Shown piece by piece: positions 1-10,905 of a stretch of 64,000 nt of DNA. How positions within the stretch are numbered: position 1 is the stretch's first letter; each line of letters opens with the position of its first letter. The stretch is from Chrysomallon squamiferum (lineage: Eukaryota > Mollusca > Gastropoda > Neomphalida > Peltospiridae), in the NCBI GenBank assembly GCA_012295275.1, contig CM022672.1:284943-348942 (forward strand), written 5' to 3'. A program made the position numbers and the translations under genes. A model generated the notes under the pieces. The model saw only the letters and a program-made list of their open reading frames with translations. It was not told the DNA's origin and did not search any database.

Positions 1-2013
1 AAAGATGGACAACTGTGCAATGTAACATAAACACATACCTGAATGTATTCACAAGTCTAGACAAACTATATAATTTAACATCAGTGTAGACCATTCTGTA
101 TTGTCTGTACACAAGAGACTATATCACTATAATACTGAGCATTTTTTTCTACATTCTCTATTTGTATTGACTGATGAACATTCATCACATTCTCTCTTTT
201 CTTTCAGGTTTATTCTGCATAGAGTATACCCAGCCTAACCACAAACAACTTTTACATTGTATATTTCAATGTTTTACACATAAATTTGTTATTAAATCTT
301 TCCATTAGCTACACTAATTTCGCTGTTTTTCAAAATGTGTGTCTTGTACATCACAGCTAGTAGTCTTCACCCAGAAAACCTGTGTGAACATTTGGCAGCA
401 TACAACAAAATTTTCCTCATAATATGAACCACTCAATACACATGGTCATAAACAAAGCTTGTCTCACTGTAATCATGTTTATGGTGTGCATAAATATAAC
501 AGTTAAAACAACACATTGAATAAAAACAATAAAGACAAGTTTATTAAAACAAAGTGCAGAGTATTAACAGCATATAAACAAACACCTTATTATGCAATAT
601 TCAAACTATTTCATATTTTGTTTTTACATTTATGAATAAATTTTGAAATGTAAATAGTAATTTTAAACAGAACATAATGAAGAGTAATAGAATCTCAGTG
701 TTATTTACTTTGTTCACTGTCAATGCACAAGAACAGGTAGACATTTTCTAAACACTTCAGTACAGGGAACATAAAACACATAAAGTAGTATGAACACATT
801 AGAGGGTTAAAAACCAAATCTGACAAAATGAATAAAAAGTAATGAACAAAATCTCCAATATAACAAGGGAATTTTTGGAGTGTTTTTTTTTACTTTATTG
901 TTCATTGTGGTTGCATTGTTGCAGAGGAGTGTTTTGTTTTTGTTTTTCTTTATGTAGTGAAGTTTCTTTAATACTGTTTTGATACATTTAACTGGACAAA
1001 GTAATATTAAAACTTTTATGTGGTAAAACACTAAATAAATAAAACATTAATAAAGAAAATATATAATAATGAAAGAAAATAACATTGAGTAAAAGTTTAA
1101 AATTAAATAACACTGAACAATATTCAAATAAAATGAAAAGCAAATGCAATATAGTCAGTAAAGATAATAACTAACTCACAGAGGTGAATATCACAAAACT
1201 TAAACTTTCTCAGCACAACCAAAATGTGTTATCACAGTCAAAACAAAACTTTTACAAATGTCATCAGATCCTTGATAAGGCTTTTTGGCTTAAAATCTTT
1301 CAACATAAAAATTTATTTTAGCACATATTCATTCATATGTGGCCTGGATCAAACAGCTTAACAGCAACTTTTGAACATTGGCAATTAGTGCAATTTTTTC
1401 AATGCAACCAACACTGTTTTTCTCCATGGCAACAATGCCACACTGATGTACAGTTTCACACAGTGAGTTTCAAATAAAAATATCATTCTACTTTTGAGTG
1501 AAAAACCACATATATTCTGTAAGAAGACATAACAGATAACAAATATTTCTTCTGTGTTCCTCTTCTAAACTATTACATAGTTCACAATTTAGTCATTTAC
1601 TAAATACAGTCATCAGCCTGCACATAGGTTAGTTTTTATTTAATCTACTACAGCCATCAAATTAGTTTTATCTAATATAACCATGGATTAATTTTTATTT
1701 AATCTGCTACATCCATAGATTACAGTTTATATTTATTTCTTATAGTCATAAATTAGTGTTCTTACTCATTTGCTATAGCCACACATTTCTGTTTTTGTAT
1801 ATACTACAGCTACATTATTCTATATCATTCTAAACACAAACAGTCTTTTTCATACCAGTAAATATCTGTGTTAAAAAAAAGGTATAGTTTAATTTTGAAG
1901 GATGGTAAATGAAAGTGTGAAAATAGTTAAAAAATAGATGTAGTTGAATTTTGAAGGATGGTAAATGAAAGTGTGAAAATATGTTTAATGAAAGGAGCTG
2001 GTGGGTTAAGAAC
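1..2013. other. 3' flank of the three-finger receptor gene; no other gene seen
   Basis: AT-rich DNA downstream of the minus-strand stop codon at 2014. No exon with coding character was found on either strand; the short open frames are low-complexity. Part of it is probably the 3' UTR of the neighbouring gene: several TTTATT motifs (AATAAA on the minus strand) occur, for example at 1694-1699 and 1732-1737. A degenerate direct repeat of about 60 bp lies at 1616-1800, and a clean two-copy repeat at about 1885-1982. Confidence 0.6.
1885..1982. repeat. Two-copy direct repeat, about 55 bp unit
   Basis: The string ttttgaaggatggtaaatga and the bases after it occur twice about 55 bp apart, directly downstream of the three-finger gene stop codon, probably within its 3' UTR. 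Confidence 0.8.
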
Positions 2014-4613
2014 TCAGACAATCATCTGAACATTTTCTCCATGGACTGGGTCATCAGCAGCAATTCTGTGATAGGTCATAGTTAGCCTCTCCATTTTCTT
2101 TTTGCGATGTCTGTACACTCCCACAGTGGCCAGAGCTCCAAGAAACACGCCAATCAGCACAGACATGCCTATAACAATGCCTGTCACTACCCAGTTCTCT
2201 GCCAGTGTGAACGAACTTGCTGTCGTGCTCTCTTCTGTCACATGTGTCAGTGGCCAGCTTGGTTTCATACACTTGTTAGTCCAACAGCAACACAGCTTGC
2301 TGGATACATTATCTATTGTCACCTGTAAGAACACACACAAACACTTACAGCCCATTTAACATTCTATTTGTAGAGTGTGAGTACCCACAGTTTTACAAAA
2401 ACTCTATTTACAATTGAGTACTCAGTTTTACATATTCTATTTACAATGTGAGTACTCATAGTTTTTTATGTATCATATTTTCAGTGTGAGTACTCAGTGT
2501 TACATATTCTCTAGTTATAATGTGAGTACTCAGTGTTACATATTCTCTAGTTATAATGTGAGTACTCAGCTTTACATATTATCTATTTACAATGTGAGTA
2601 CTCACAGTTTTACATGTTTCACTCAGAGACTTAGTCATGTTGTTTTTCTTGCAGTACACAGAATCACAGAAATATGACTCTACAACTCTCCCATCTTTCA
2701 GTGTTGCCATGGTCCGGGCACACATATCATCTGGATGTTTGCAATACGATAATAATCCTAAATATAACAAATAGTGTTAAATATATGGGTCATTCCGTGT
2801 CAAATCACCCAATGAAATTTCTATGAAACTTGGTATACTTGTTGACTTGGATCCCACAGCACCAAATCTGAAATTTTAGGCCAATTGGACCAGTGGTGTG
2901 GGAGATATGGTCTCCCAAATGTTGAGACTTTTGGCAAAAATGGGCATGACCACCAACCTTTGAACCCTCATATCTCAGGAACTACTGGGCTAATCTTCAT
3001 AAAATTGCTGTTGTTGAAAGGGCAATATGATAAGGATTCCGAACCTGACATTATTGTTCAGTTTGGAAAATAATGGGGTCATTGACCTTTTGACCTTTGT
3101 TATGACCTTCAAACTGGCACTGTGGGTCACATATGAGTTTTCAAAGGTTGATGGTCATGACAATTTTTGCCAAAAGTCTCAAAATTCAGGGGGCCATATC
3201 TCCCATATCACTGGTCCGATTGGCCTAAAATTTCAAATTTGGTACTATGGAATCCCAGTCAACAAGTATACCAAGTTTCATAAAAAATCTGAGACGGTCA
3301 GGTTTAAATTTTGTTTTTTGGGGTGATTTTACATGGAATGACCCATATACATACATACATACATACATACATATACAATTTTAATGTATTATGTAATGTT
3401 AAATCACATCCTGAATGTATTATCTGTTGTTAAATAACATACTTAATGTATTACGCATTGCTGAATCACATACTGAATGTATTATATACTGCTAAACAAC
3501 AAACATAATACATTATGTATTGCTAAATAACACACTGATAAATAAGCTTACTATTTGTATATTGTTAAATAACAATGAATATATTACATGCTAAATAACA
3601 TATTGAACATATTTTTTCGTTGAATAACACAATGAATGTATTATGTATTGTTAAATGACACAATGAATGTACTGTATAATGTAATTTTGTTAAAAAAGAC
3701 ACCTGTTGGGACAGTGGAGATGTTGGAGCCAGTGTAACACAACTGTTGATACGGAGGCAGATCCTGCATTGTTGTATGTCGAGAATTACAGTTATCTTTG
3801 TCACAGCAAAACAGGTCTCCTTGTAACCCTCTGTAAGTTATCTGTAAAACACAGCATTTACTGTAAAACAGTTCGTTATTTGAGTAAAAATCCAATATTA
3901 ACTGTAATACATACTGTTTACATCTGAAACTGATTCTGATTTATATCACACTGATAATGCATACTGTCTAACATCGATGATTATTTATATTAATGTGTAC
4001 TTTTATACCTGACACTGTAAAAATATACAAGTATAAACATTTTGTGTGACATTTTACTTACATTATTAATTCTTCCTGTTACTTGGTTCGCACAGATCCC
4101 ATCATAGTCACAAGAGAAATTTGCATACACACTTGTGTCAATTGTCAAAACATTGGTTTCATCCTTCAGTGTTTTCTTCACCAAATATTTGAAAATGAGG
4201 CAGTGAGTTACGTGAGATGAGCTGGTGATGTGACTGATATTCTGTGCTACATTTGTTTTCTTTGATGACTGTACATTAGTAAAATGTTTTTCTCCTGTGG
4301 TACACGATTCATTCATAAAATAATTTTGGTTTTTTATGTTTCCATAATAACAGTATGTTACTGTAGAACACGTACACCTGAAAATTAAGAATATCAATAC
4401 TAAAAAATAAAACTAATTCTTTTCTTTTTGTTGGTTTTTAATTTATTTTGTTTTTCTTAAGTATAATAATAATACATCTGTCTCGTTTTAACTCGCATAT
4501 TTCATTTATTTGTTGCATTATCTTTGTCAGATTTGTTTCATCAGTTTAAATCAAAGTTCAACCAAAATTTACATTGAACAATCAACAAATGCATTATTAT
4601 AACAAAGCTATTA

Positions 4614-4659
<46 letters not shown>

Positions 4660-4953
4660 ATTAAAATCATCAGTGTATTAGTATTATAAATACAGTACTC
4701 AATACTGTGAGGATTGTAAGAATGTTACGAATTTTATTATGTTTCAAACTGAAAAGTGAATGATAAATGATAAAACATTCCGATATGTTTCTTTTTCCGA
4801 TTATACGACAAACGAACCCTAGCGTTTTTCCTATCGTCATGAATAAAAAGGGTCGCAAAATAAAAATTCAGTTATCTGATAGTACCTCTGGCTTGAAGAA
4901 AATAAGCTATAAAATACTATTAAAGACGTAAACAGTAACAAGATTCCATCCAT
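2014..4953 (-). CDS. Type I membrane protein with two Ly6/uPAR-like three-finger domains
   Basis: Five exons: 4886-4953, 4062-4377, 3703-3841, 2606-2757, 2014-2322 (complement). Together they are 984 nt, 327 residues, and all phases close. Residues 1-22 are a hydrophobic signal peptide encoded by their own exon. Domain 1 (about 24-147) ends in the three-finger signature CCDKDNCN at 140-147. Domain 2 (about 163-245) has Cys 163, 180, 187, 205, 210, 223, 236-238 and 243 and ends CCCWTNKC. A membrane segment lies at about 270-294, followed by a basic stop-transfer stretch and a tail of about 30 residues with YHRI (YxxPhi type) and a C-terminal MIV resembling a class II PDZ ligand. Several N-x-S/T sites fit an extracellular domain. 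There is no kinase domain, so this is not an activin or BMP receptor. The ligand is unknown and I do not recognise a named orthologue. It lies head to head with ERI1. Confidence 0.85.
2377..2605. repeat. 36-bp tandem array seeded on a 5' splice site
   Basis: Seven copies of an approximately 36-bp unit (period 34-38) each carry the near-palindrome GTGAGTACTCA, at 2377, 2414, 2448, 2486, 2522, 2558 and 2594. The copy at 2594-2605 is the true donor of exon 4 of the minus-strand three-finger gene (exon|GTGAGTACTCAC). The array fills most of intron 4. The 2377 copy still reads ACT|GTGGGTAC on the minus strand; the others have lost the GT. Confidence 0.8.
2784..3347. mobile_element. Foldback MITE with long terminal inverted repeats
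   Basis: The left end TATGGGTCATTCC is mirrored by GGAATGACCCATA on the right. The inversion continues inward with few mismatches for roughly 180 bp per arm, including the motif acttttggcaaaaat and its complement near 2930 and 3170. A non-repeated centre of roughly 170 bp separates the arms. No transposase is encoded; the short open frames inside are incidental. The flanks are TA-rich, so a TA target duplication is possible but cannot be proven. It sits in intron 3 of the three-finger gene. Superfamily not assigned. Confidence 0.85.
3347..3374. repeat. (ATAC)n microsatellite at the MITE edge
   Basis: Perfect tetranucleotide run immediately following the right terminal repeat of the MITE. Confidence 0.9.
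4615..4657. repeat. (GT)n microsatellite
   Basis: About 20 perfect GT units in intron 1 of the three-finger gene. Confidence 0.95.
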
Positions 4954-5367
4954 TTTTTTTCTTCTTCTTCTTTCAAACATAATTCTTCACTACAATTAGA
5001 GCATCAACTGATCAAGTATGATCTCTGCGCTAAGGTATCTTCTTGGGGGATATAAATGAGCCACAAAGTTATTAAGGAATAAAATCTTATTATTGTAATG
5101 TTATATAGAAAGAGATACAAACAAATAATAATAATAATTTAAAAAGGAATTAATAAAATGAAATGAAAAAAAAATAATAATAAAATAAAAACAAGAACAG
5201 AAGAAAAAAATATACCTCTTTACAAGTAATTAAATAGAATACTGCCTGTGTCATTTCGAATTAAACAAATTTATGTATGTGATTTATTCAATTCAATTTT
5301 CCACAGTTATAACAGATCAAAAAGTGGCCCCATTTTATTTAGAAAAGTTCTCTCAGAAAATACGTCG
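4954..5367. promoter_or_regulatory. Shared 5' region of the three-finger gene and ERI1
   Basis: The two start codons face away from each other with about 410 bp between them, if the proposed ERI1 first exon is right. The stretch is AT-rich with A-runs and pyrimidine-rich stretches. No clear TATA box, CpG island or factor site was recognised. A bidirectional promoter is inferred from geometry only. Confidence 0.35.
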
Positions 5368-5400
5368 ATGAAATTTGTAGATCGCAACAATTATGAGTCC
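5368..5400 (+). other. ERI1: Candidate first coding exon of ERI1
   Basis: ATG followed by 11 open codons and TCC|GTAAGA, in the phase (0) needed by the next exon at 6084. It was chosen over other upstream ATGs because those meet a stop or lack an in-phase donor. A weaker alternative is a three-codon exon near 5914 with donor GAG|GTTTCT. Confidence 0.4.
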
Positions 5401-6316
5401 GTAAGAAATTCAGGGTAGGTAACTCTAATTGGTTTGGGGGAGTAATTTCTAATGGATTACAGCAGTTGAATTGGCTAACCGTTAAAATACCACATAGTTT
5501 TGCAGTTTACCGGGAATTATATGCTTTATTTAAATTACATTTAAACTAATTTTAATTAAGATCAGGAACCAGCTTTTGTAATGTTGTCGTCAAATAGTGA
5601 TGATCACTTTCCAATGAATCCAATGGTACATTAATAACTTAATTAAATGTTGTATCCCGTTATTTCGAATCACCCGGAATACACATAACGAAAGTTTAGA
5701 AATGTTTGATATTTTCGGAGCATGAACATTCATTAGTTCAGATATCTGTTCAGTAATAAAGTAGTTAGCTCTTCTGTTGTTATTAAAAAAGGAAGAAGAA
5801 GATAAAATAGCACCTTGTTTAATTATTAGATTAAATAAAATTATTAAAATTACTTACGCTGCTGAGTTATAATGTGATGTGCTCATTATTTTACCGTCTC
5901 CGCTAAAACGGATGCTAGAGGTTTCTCTGCTTATTTGATTCCAAGTAATTTCTTGCAGAAAGTTAATAAAAGCTTGCTTGTATTATGAGTTGTATACAAA
6001 TGTAACGAATTTGTAGGTAGATCATCAAAATAATAAAACGTACATTTTGACATATATAATACTAACTTTTGGATTGTTGTTAGGATGAAAATAATTCCAG
6101 TGTTTCCGCTGCCAAGACAAAAGCGAGACGAGATGACAGTGATTTCTCAGATCCTGTGTTCAAGAAACTGTCACGCCTAAATGGGGAGATTAACAAGATG
6201 ACAAAAAATGAGTTAAAATCCAAACTGACAAACCTCAGACTGGACTCCAGGTCAGTGACACATCTCATTTCTTCTCCACTGACAGCATAATTATTTTTTA
6301 TTCTCCCAGATATCAA

Positions 6317-6374
<58 letters not shown>

Positions 6375-8380
6375 GTTTATTATTATTGGTTCACATTTTG
6401 TTCAAAATACAAAAAAGTATTCAAATCTTTCAAAAATGTGTAAAGTTTCTGGTTTTTATAATCTGTTTAGAAACATGAAAAAGATAGGAAAATTGCAAGT
6501 ACAGTGTGAAAATTACTTTTTTACTTACACTTGAAAAAATGTACAGAACTTCCTGTGATTTTGAAAATGCTAATGGTTTGAAGTAAGGTAAAAATGTAGT
6601 GTATCCTTATATAATTTACCTCTTAAAATGCATAAATTTCTTTCTTTCTTTTTTTGTTATATTCTAAAAATAACTGGTAATTCTGGAGAAAAGCAATAGA
6701 TATTTCATAATTTCTAAAATGTTGGTTTGCCAAGTTCCTCAGAGAATACAAAATGTAATTTTGAAATTTTTTGAATTTTTGTTCAAATTAGTAACACTTG
6801 TTTCTCATTTTTAAGTTGCATTATCTAATTATTTCACAGGGGTGTGAAAGATATCTTGAAGCGACGTTTGAAAAACTACTACAAAAAACAAAATTTGATG
6901 AAAGCTCATATCAAAGCTCCAGGTGGTACAAAATATGACTACCTGATAGTTATTGACTACGAAGCAACATGCATGGAGAACAATGCAAACTACAAACATG
7001 AAATCATTGAGTTCCCAGCAGTTCTTATTGATGTGCAGGAAATCAAAGTGGTACATTTTCAAACATTCCTTTTTTTCTCTATCAGCTGTCATTGATAAAC
7101 TGTTTGAATTATTTTTAATATTTATATATAACTTAATATTATATATTTTTTTTCCTGATGTTATAACTACTATTATATTAATAATTATGTAGTAGAATCT
7201 GATCAAAATACATGTAGTGACACTTGTTTACTGTTTTGTTGTAGGTTGATGAGTTTCACTGTTACTGTAGGCCACGGTTAAACCACCGGCTGACTGAATT
7301 CTGTATCAGTCTCACCGGAATAACACAGGTAACAATCTCCTTCAACATCTTGTCCAACAGTCTGTGCATGTGTAAGTACTCACAGTTTACACTGTTGTTG
7401 TTGTTGTTGTTGTAGGAGAAGGTTGATGCAGCTCCTGAGTTTGTGAAGGTTTTGTCAATGTTTGAAGAGTGGTTGTCCTCTCACCACCTTTACGACTGCT
7501 ACAAAACAGTGATCGTTACTGATGGGTTAGTCACATTTGTTCAACAGTTTGCTGTGAGAGTTATGTAAAACAGGTTGATTATTTTAATTCTTTGTGAACA
7601 AATGCAATTTTTAAAGAGACTGAATAATAAAATTGTTTCCAGTAGTTGAACCTATGAATGAATTTTTGAACATTAGAGTGTAGCAGTGAATTGTTTTAAA
7701 TAATTAATCTGTTTTGTTTCAGTCCATGGGACATGAGTCGTTTCCTGTTCACCCAGTGTCAGCTGTCGTCTGTTCCTTATCCACACTGGGCGACCAAGTG
7801 GATCAACATACGTAAGTTGTACGGTAATTATTACCAGTGTCGTCGTTGTGGGATAGAAATGATGCTGTCACAACTGGGGATGACATTTGAAGGAACACTT
7901 CACTGTGGTCTTGATGACACCCGCAACATCGCCAGAATTGCACTGCGAATGCTTAAAGATGGCTGCGTGTTTAAAGTGAATGAATACATCAACATCTTGC
8001 ATGAAGGCAGAAAGCAGCATGCTCGTATAGAGGGAGTGACTGAACACAACAGCAGCGATGATGACACTGCAGCAGTAAACAGTAGTGTTAGTTCTGACAT
8101 GATAGATGGAACAGTCTCAACATCAAGGTCATCATCATCAGCAGACACAGATGTGACACAGCCACCTTTAACATCGTCGTCTGATCTCAGTGATGTGAGA
8201 CCATCAGCATCTTCATCTGAAGACACTGACATCACTCACTCAGTGTCATCATCATCACAAAACTCAGAACTGTCCTCATCCCGCTCAGTGCCAGTGCTGA
8301 GTTCACACAACTCACAGCTGTCCGAGCCTGAAGACTGCATTGATGACTTGATCCACTATTACACACTTCAGGCTCTGTGA
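5368..8380 (+). CDS. ERI1: ERI1-type 3'-5' exoribonuclease (SAP + DEDDh)
   Basis: Exons 6084-6250, 6840-7050, 7245-7328, 7416-7525 and 7723-8380, plus a tentative first exon 5368-5400 (11 codons, donor GTAAGA, phase 0); total about 420 residues versus 349 in human. In order: a short N-terminus, a SAP nucleic-acid-binding region (about residues 40-83) preceded by DSDFSDPVFKKL, then a DEDDh exonuclease. Visible catalytic residues are D106 and E108 (VIDYEATC), D205 (PWDMSRF), H262 and D267 (HCGLDD). Family knowledge: ERI1 trims the histone mRNA 3' stem-loop and 5.8S rRNA and degrades siRNA. Oddities: a CRRC pair (241-244) at a site where I recall no cysteines in human, and a Ser/Asp/Thr-rich tail after about residue 300 with no recognised domain. 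The next AATAAA is at 8735-8740. Core exons are certain; the first exon is not. Confidence 0.92.
6316..6373. repeat. (AAT)n microsatellite
   Basis: About 18 AAT units in ERI1 intron 2. Confidence 0.95.
7391..7415 (+). repeat. (GTT)n forming a splice acceptor
   Basis: A perfect GTT run flows directly into GTAG, the acceptor of the ERI1 exon that begins at 7416, so the microsatellite serves as the polypyrimidine tract. Confidence 0.85.
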
Positions 8381-10905
8381 CAGTTTAACATTATTTTTCT
8401 TTATAAAGTGTGGTGGAGTTTTATTGTTAGTTTGTTCTTTCTTTATAAAATATGCATATGCTTTGATAATAATTTTTTTCTTTATAAACTATGGAAGTAT
8501 TTTATTGTTAGTTTGGGTTGTTGTTGTTTTTGTTTTTTTTCCATTGTAAAACATGCAGGGGCTTTTAACTTTAGTTCTTTCCATAAAATATGGAATGTGT
8601 TTAGCAATAGAAGATTACAAGATCAGACCTGCTATTCGTCTATTTACCAGCACATTCCTATCTCAGAAATTAAAAATTAAGAATCTGCTTTCTTGTAAAG
8701 ATTACATATGAATTAGTTTTTATTAGCTAAAGTGAATAAAAATGATCATGTGATTCCTTTAAACAAAATCTTTAATACAGTGATGAGAAGAAACCAGACA
8801 CCAGTACACATCTGCAGTCACAACAGCACATATCTTGTTCTTTGCATAGACTAAGATAAATAACAAATTGAGTAAAGCTTTTTTTGTACAGAATTAAACA
8901 ATTCACTGAATTAAACGTTTATTACAAACAAGCACTGTATAACAATAACTACAAAACAACACACATATTTCTTAAAATAACAGCCACATTTTATTACATT
9001 ACAGAAAAATAAAACAACTGAGATTGTAACCAGTTACTAAATTTAAAAAAAACAGACATAAAAAAAAAAGTAAAAAAATGAAATAGTGATCTCCTATTTA
9101 CAAAATGATCATACACATAGAAAGGAAATTGAACAAACCCATACTTTAAAATTATAAAAAGTAGATACATTATCTTTTAATTATTTGACTAAATAATAGT
9201 TCTAAATATTTTGAACTATAAAGTTTTACTTTATTATTTTATTGTATGTAGTTATTTATTATGTTATGCCTGAGATGTCTGACACTAAGCTGTTTGAAAA
9301 TATCTATTTATGAAGTAAAAGTTATTCAACTATCATTTATAAACGAGTAATTTTTAATAATACTTTAAAAATGTGTTAAAAAAGAAAGCATTCAACAATA
9401 TAAATAAATATTAACAATGGTTATATACTATGTACAAAGAAAACACTTAAAATAATTGTAAAATACTGCATTAAAAAACCAATATCACATTGAGCAGTAA
9501 AAACTTTCAATATTACAAAATAAAAACATTTGAAAAAGATTGTAAACTGGTAATGGACGGAAAACTTGTTACCATAGGGCACATAAACTGTGACAATTGC
9601 AGATTTTAATGTTTGTTATTGTATATGTAGTTTACTGCAAACATTTAATTGTATAATATGGCCATATTGTATGTTTAATTGTATATATACATTATACTTC
9701 AAAAATAATTTCAAATTAGTACGAAATATGGTTCCACAATATATTTTATTAAATTTTCATTTGAATGGAATGTGTGTATCACAAACACAAACACAAGTTA
9801 TATCACACCAAGTACAATAAGTAATGTTTTGTTTGAAGTGATCAAAGTATTATGTGATGATATTGCATAGAGACACTACATTTTTGAATTGCTAAACAAT
9901 TATTTTTACAATCGAACTGCATTAATGATTTATTACTTTTATTATTTTAATTTTGTAAAAAATAAACTGACTAGATATGTACACAACTGACTAGAAAATG
10001 CACTTTATTAAAACATCAGGACACAACATTGAGAAAGATTTTGTATATTCAGTATACACACATTTTATGTATTTACAATTACAGCAGTATTTATCTTATT
10101 TTTATAACTCACAGCTATTGGTTGTTTAGCACTATTTGAAAAGAGAATTTTCTTTTTTAATTATTTTGAGAAAAGCATATGGACTTGTTTTTTGTTCCTA
10201 AATATGTTCAGGAATTAAAAACAGATTTAATACAGAAAACAATCAGAACATTAACATTAACATTTCAGGATAATTAAAACTTCTTAATTAGGATAATTTT
10301 GTTATTTTGAAATGGTTTTGGTATAAATTAAAATTTACACATTTTTATCTTTTTTAAAAGAGAAAACTGATTTGAGTGAATACTGAGTTAATGCGAGTAT
10401 AAATATTAAAACAGACTGAATGTTAAATAAGACATTATTTTAAACAGATTTCTGTGGAATATTCAGAGATAAAAGCAACATTAAAACAAAATTCACTGCT
10501 TTCTACTCTGATAAAACACCTTTAAAACTAAATAATTCTGAAATTTTAATTAAAAAGAAGCTTTCCCATATAATGAAATATAATTAATATTCAAAAAATT
10601 TACAACCACCGTGTGATATGTTTGTGTTTTATGAAGAATAAAATCAAAACTAAAAACAATAACATCATACCAGTTAATTCATAACCCATTACCGTTAAGA
10701 TTGTATCAATACATATCAATGTGAGTTCATTGCAGCAGTGGAAATAGTCTGGGTCTCTTGAATCTGAATGTACCACAGCAGTAGCAACAGTATCAACATT
10801 TTCATGCAGAAATAATTCTTAATGTATCACAGCTTCTCAAATACAGTGAATGTGCTACAGCAGTAGAAAGAGTATCAATGCTTCACACACAGAGCAGTAG
10901 AAATA
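8381..10905. other. Convergent 3' region between ERI1 and HECTD2
   Basis: ERI1 (plus) and HECTD2 (minus) end tail to tail here. The stretch is AT-rich and holds no supported exon. It should contain both 3' UTRs: AATAAA on the plus strand at 8735-8740, and TTTATT (minus-strand AATAAA) at 10004-10009. A degenerate repeat around the string cagcagtag lies at 10730-10900, just beyond the HECTD2 stop. Confidence 0.6.

Noticed and set aside
2885-3326. Open frames of 62 and 99 codons inside the MITE
   Set aside because: They lie across inverted-repeat arms and a short centre, with no transposase features.
5830-5900. Minus-strand ATG (MSTSHYNSA) with a GTAAGT donor near 5857, considered as first exon of the three-finger gene
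   Set aside because: It is not a signal peptide. The exon at 4886-4953 gives a clear signal peptide in the right phase.
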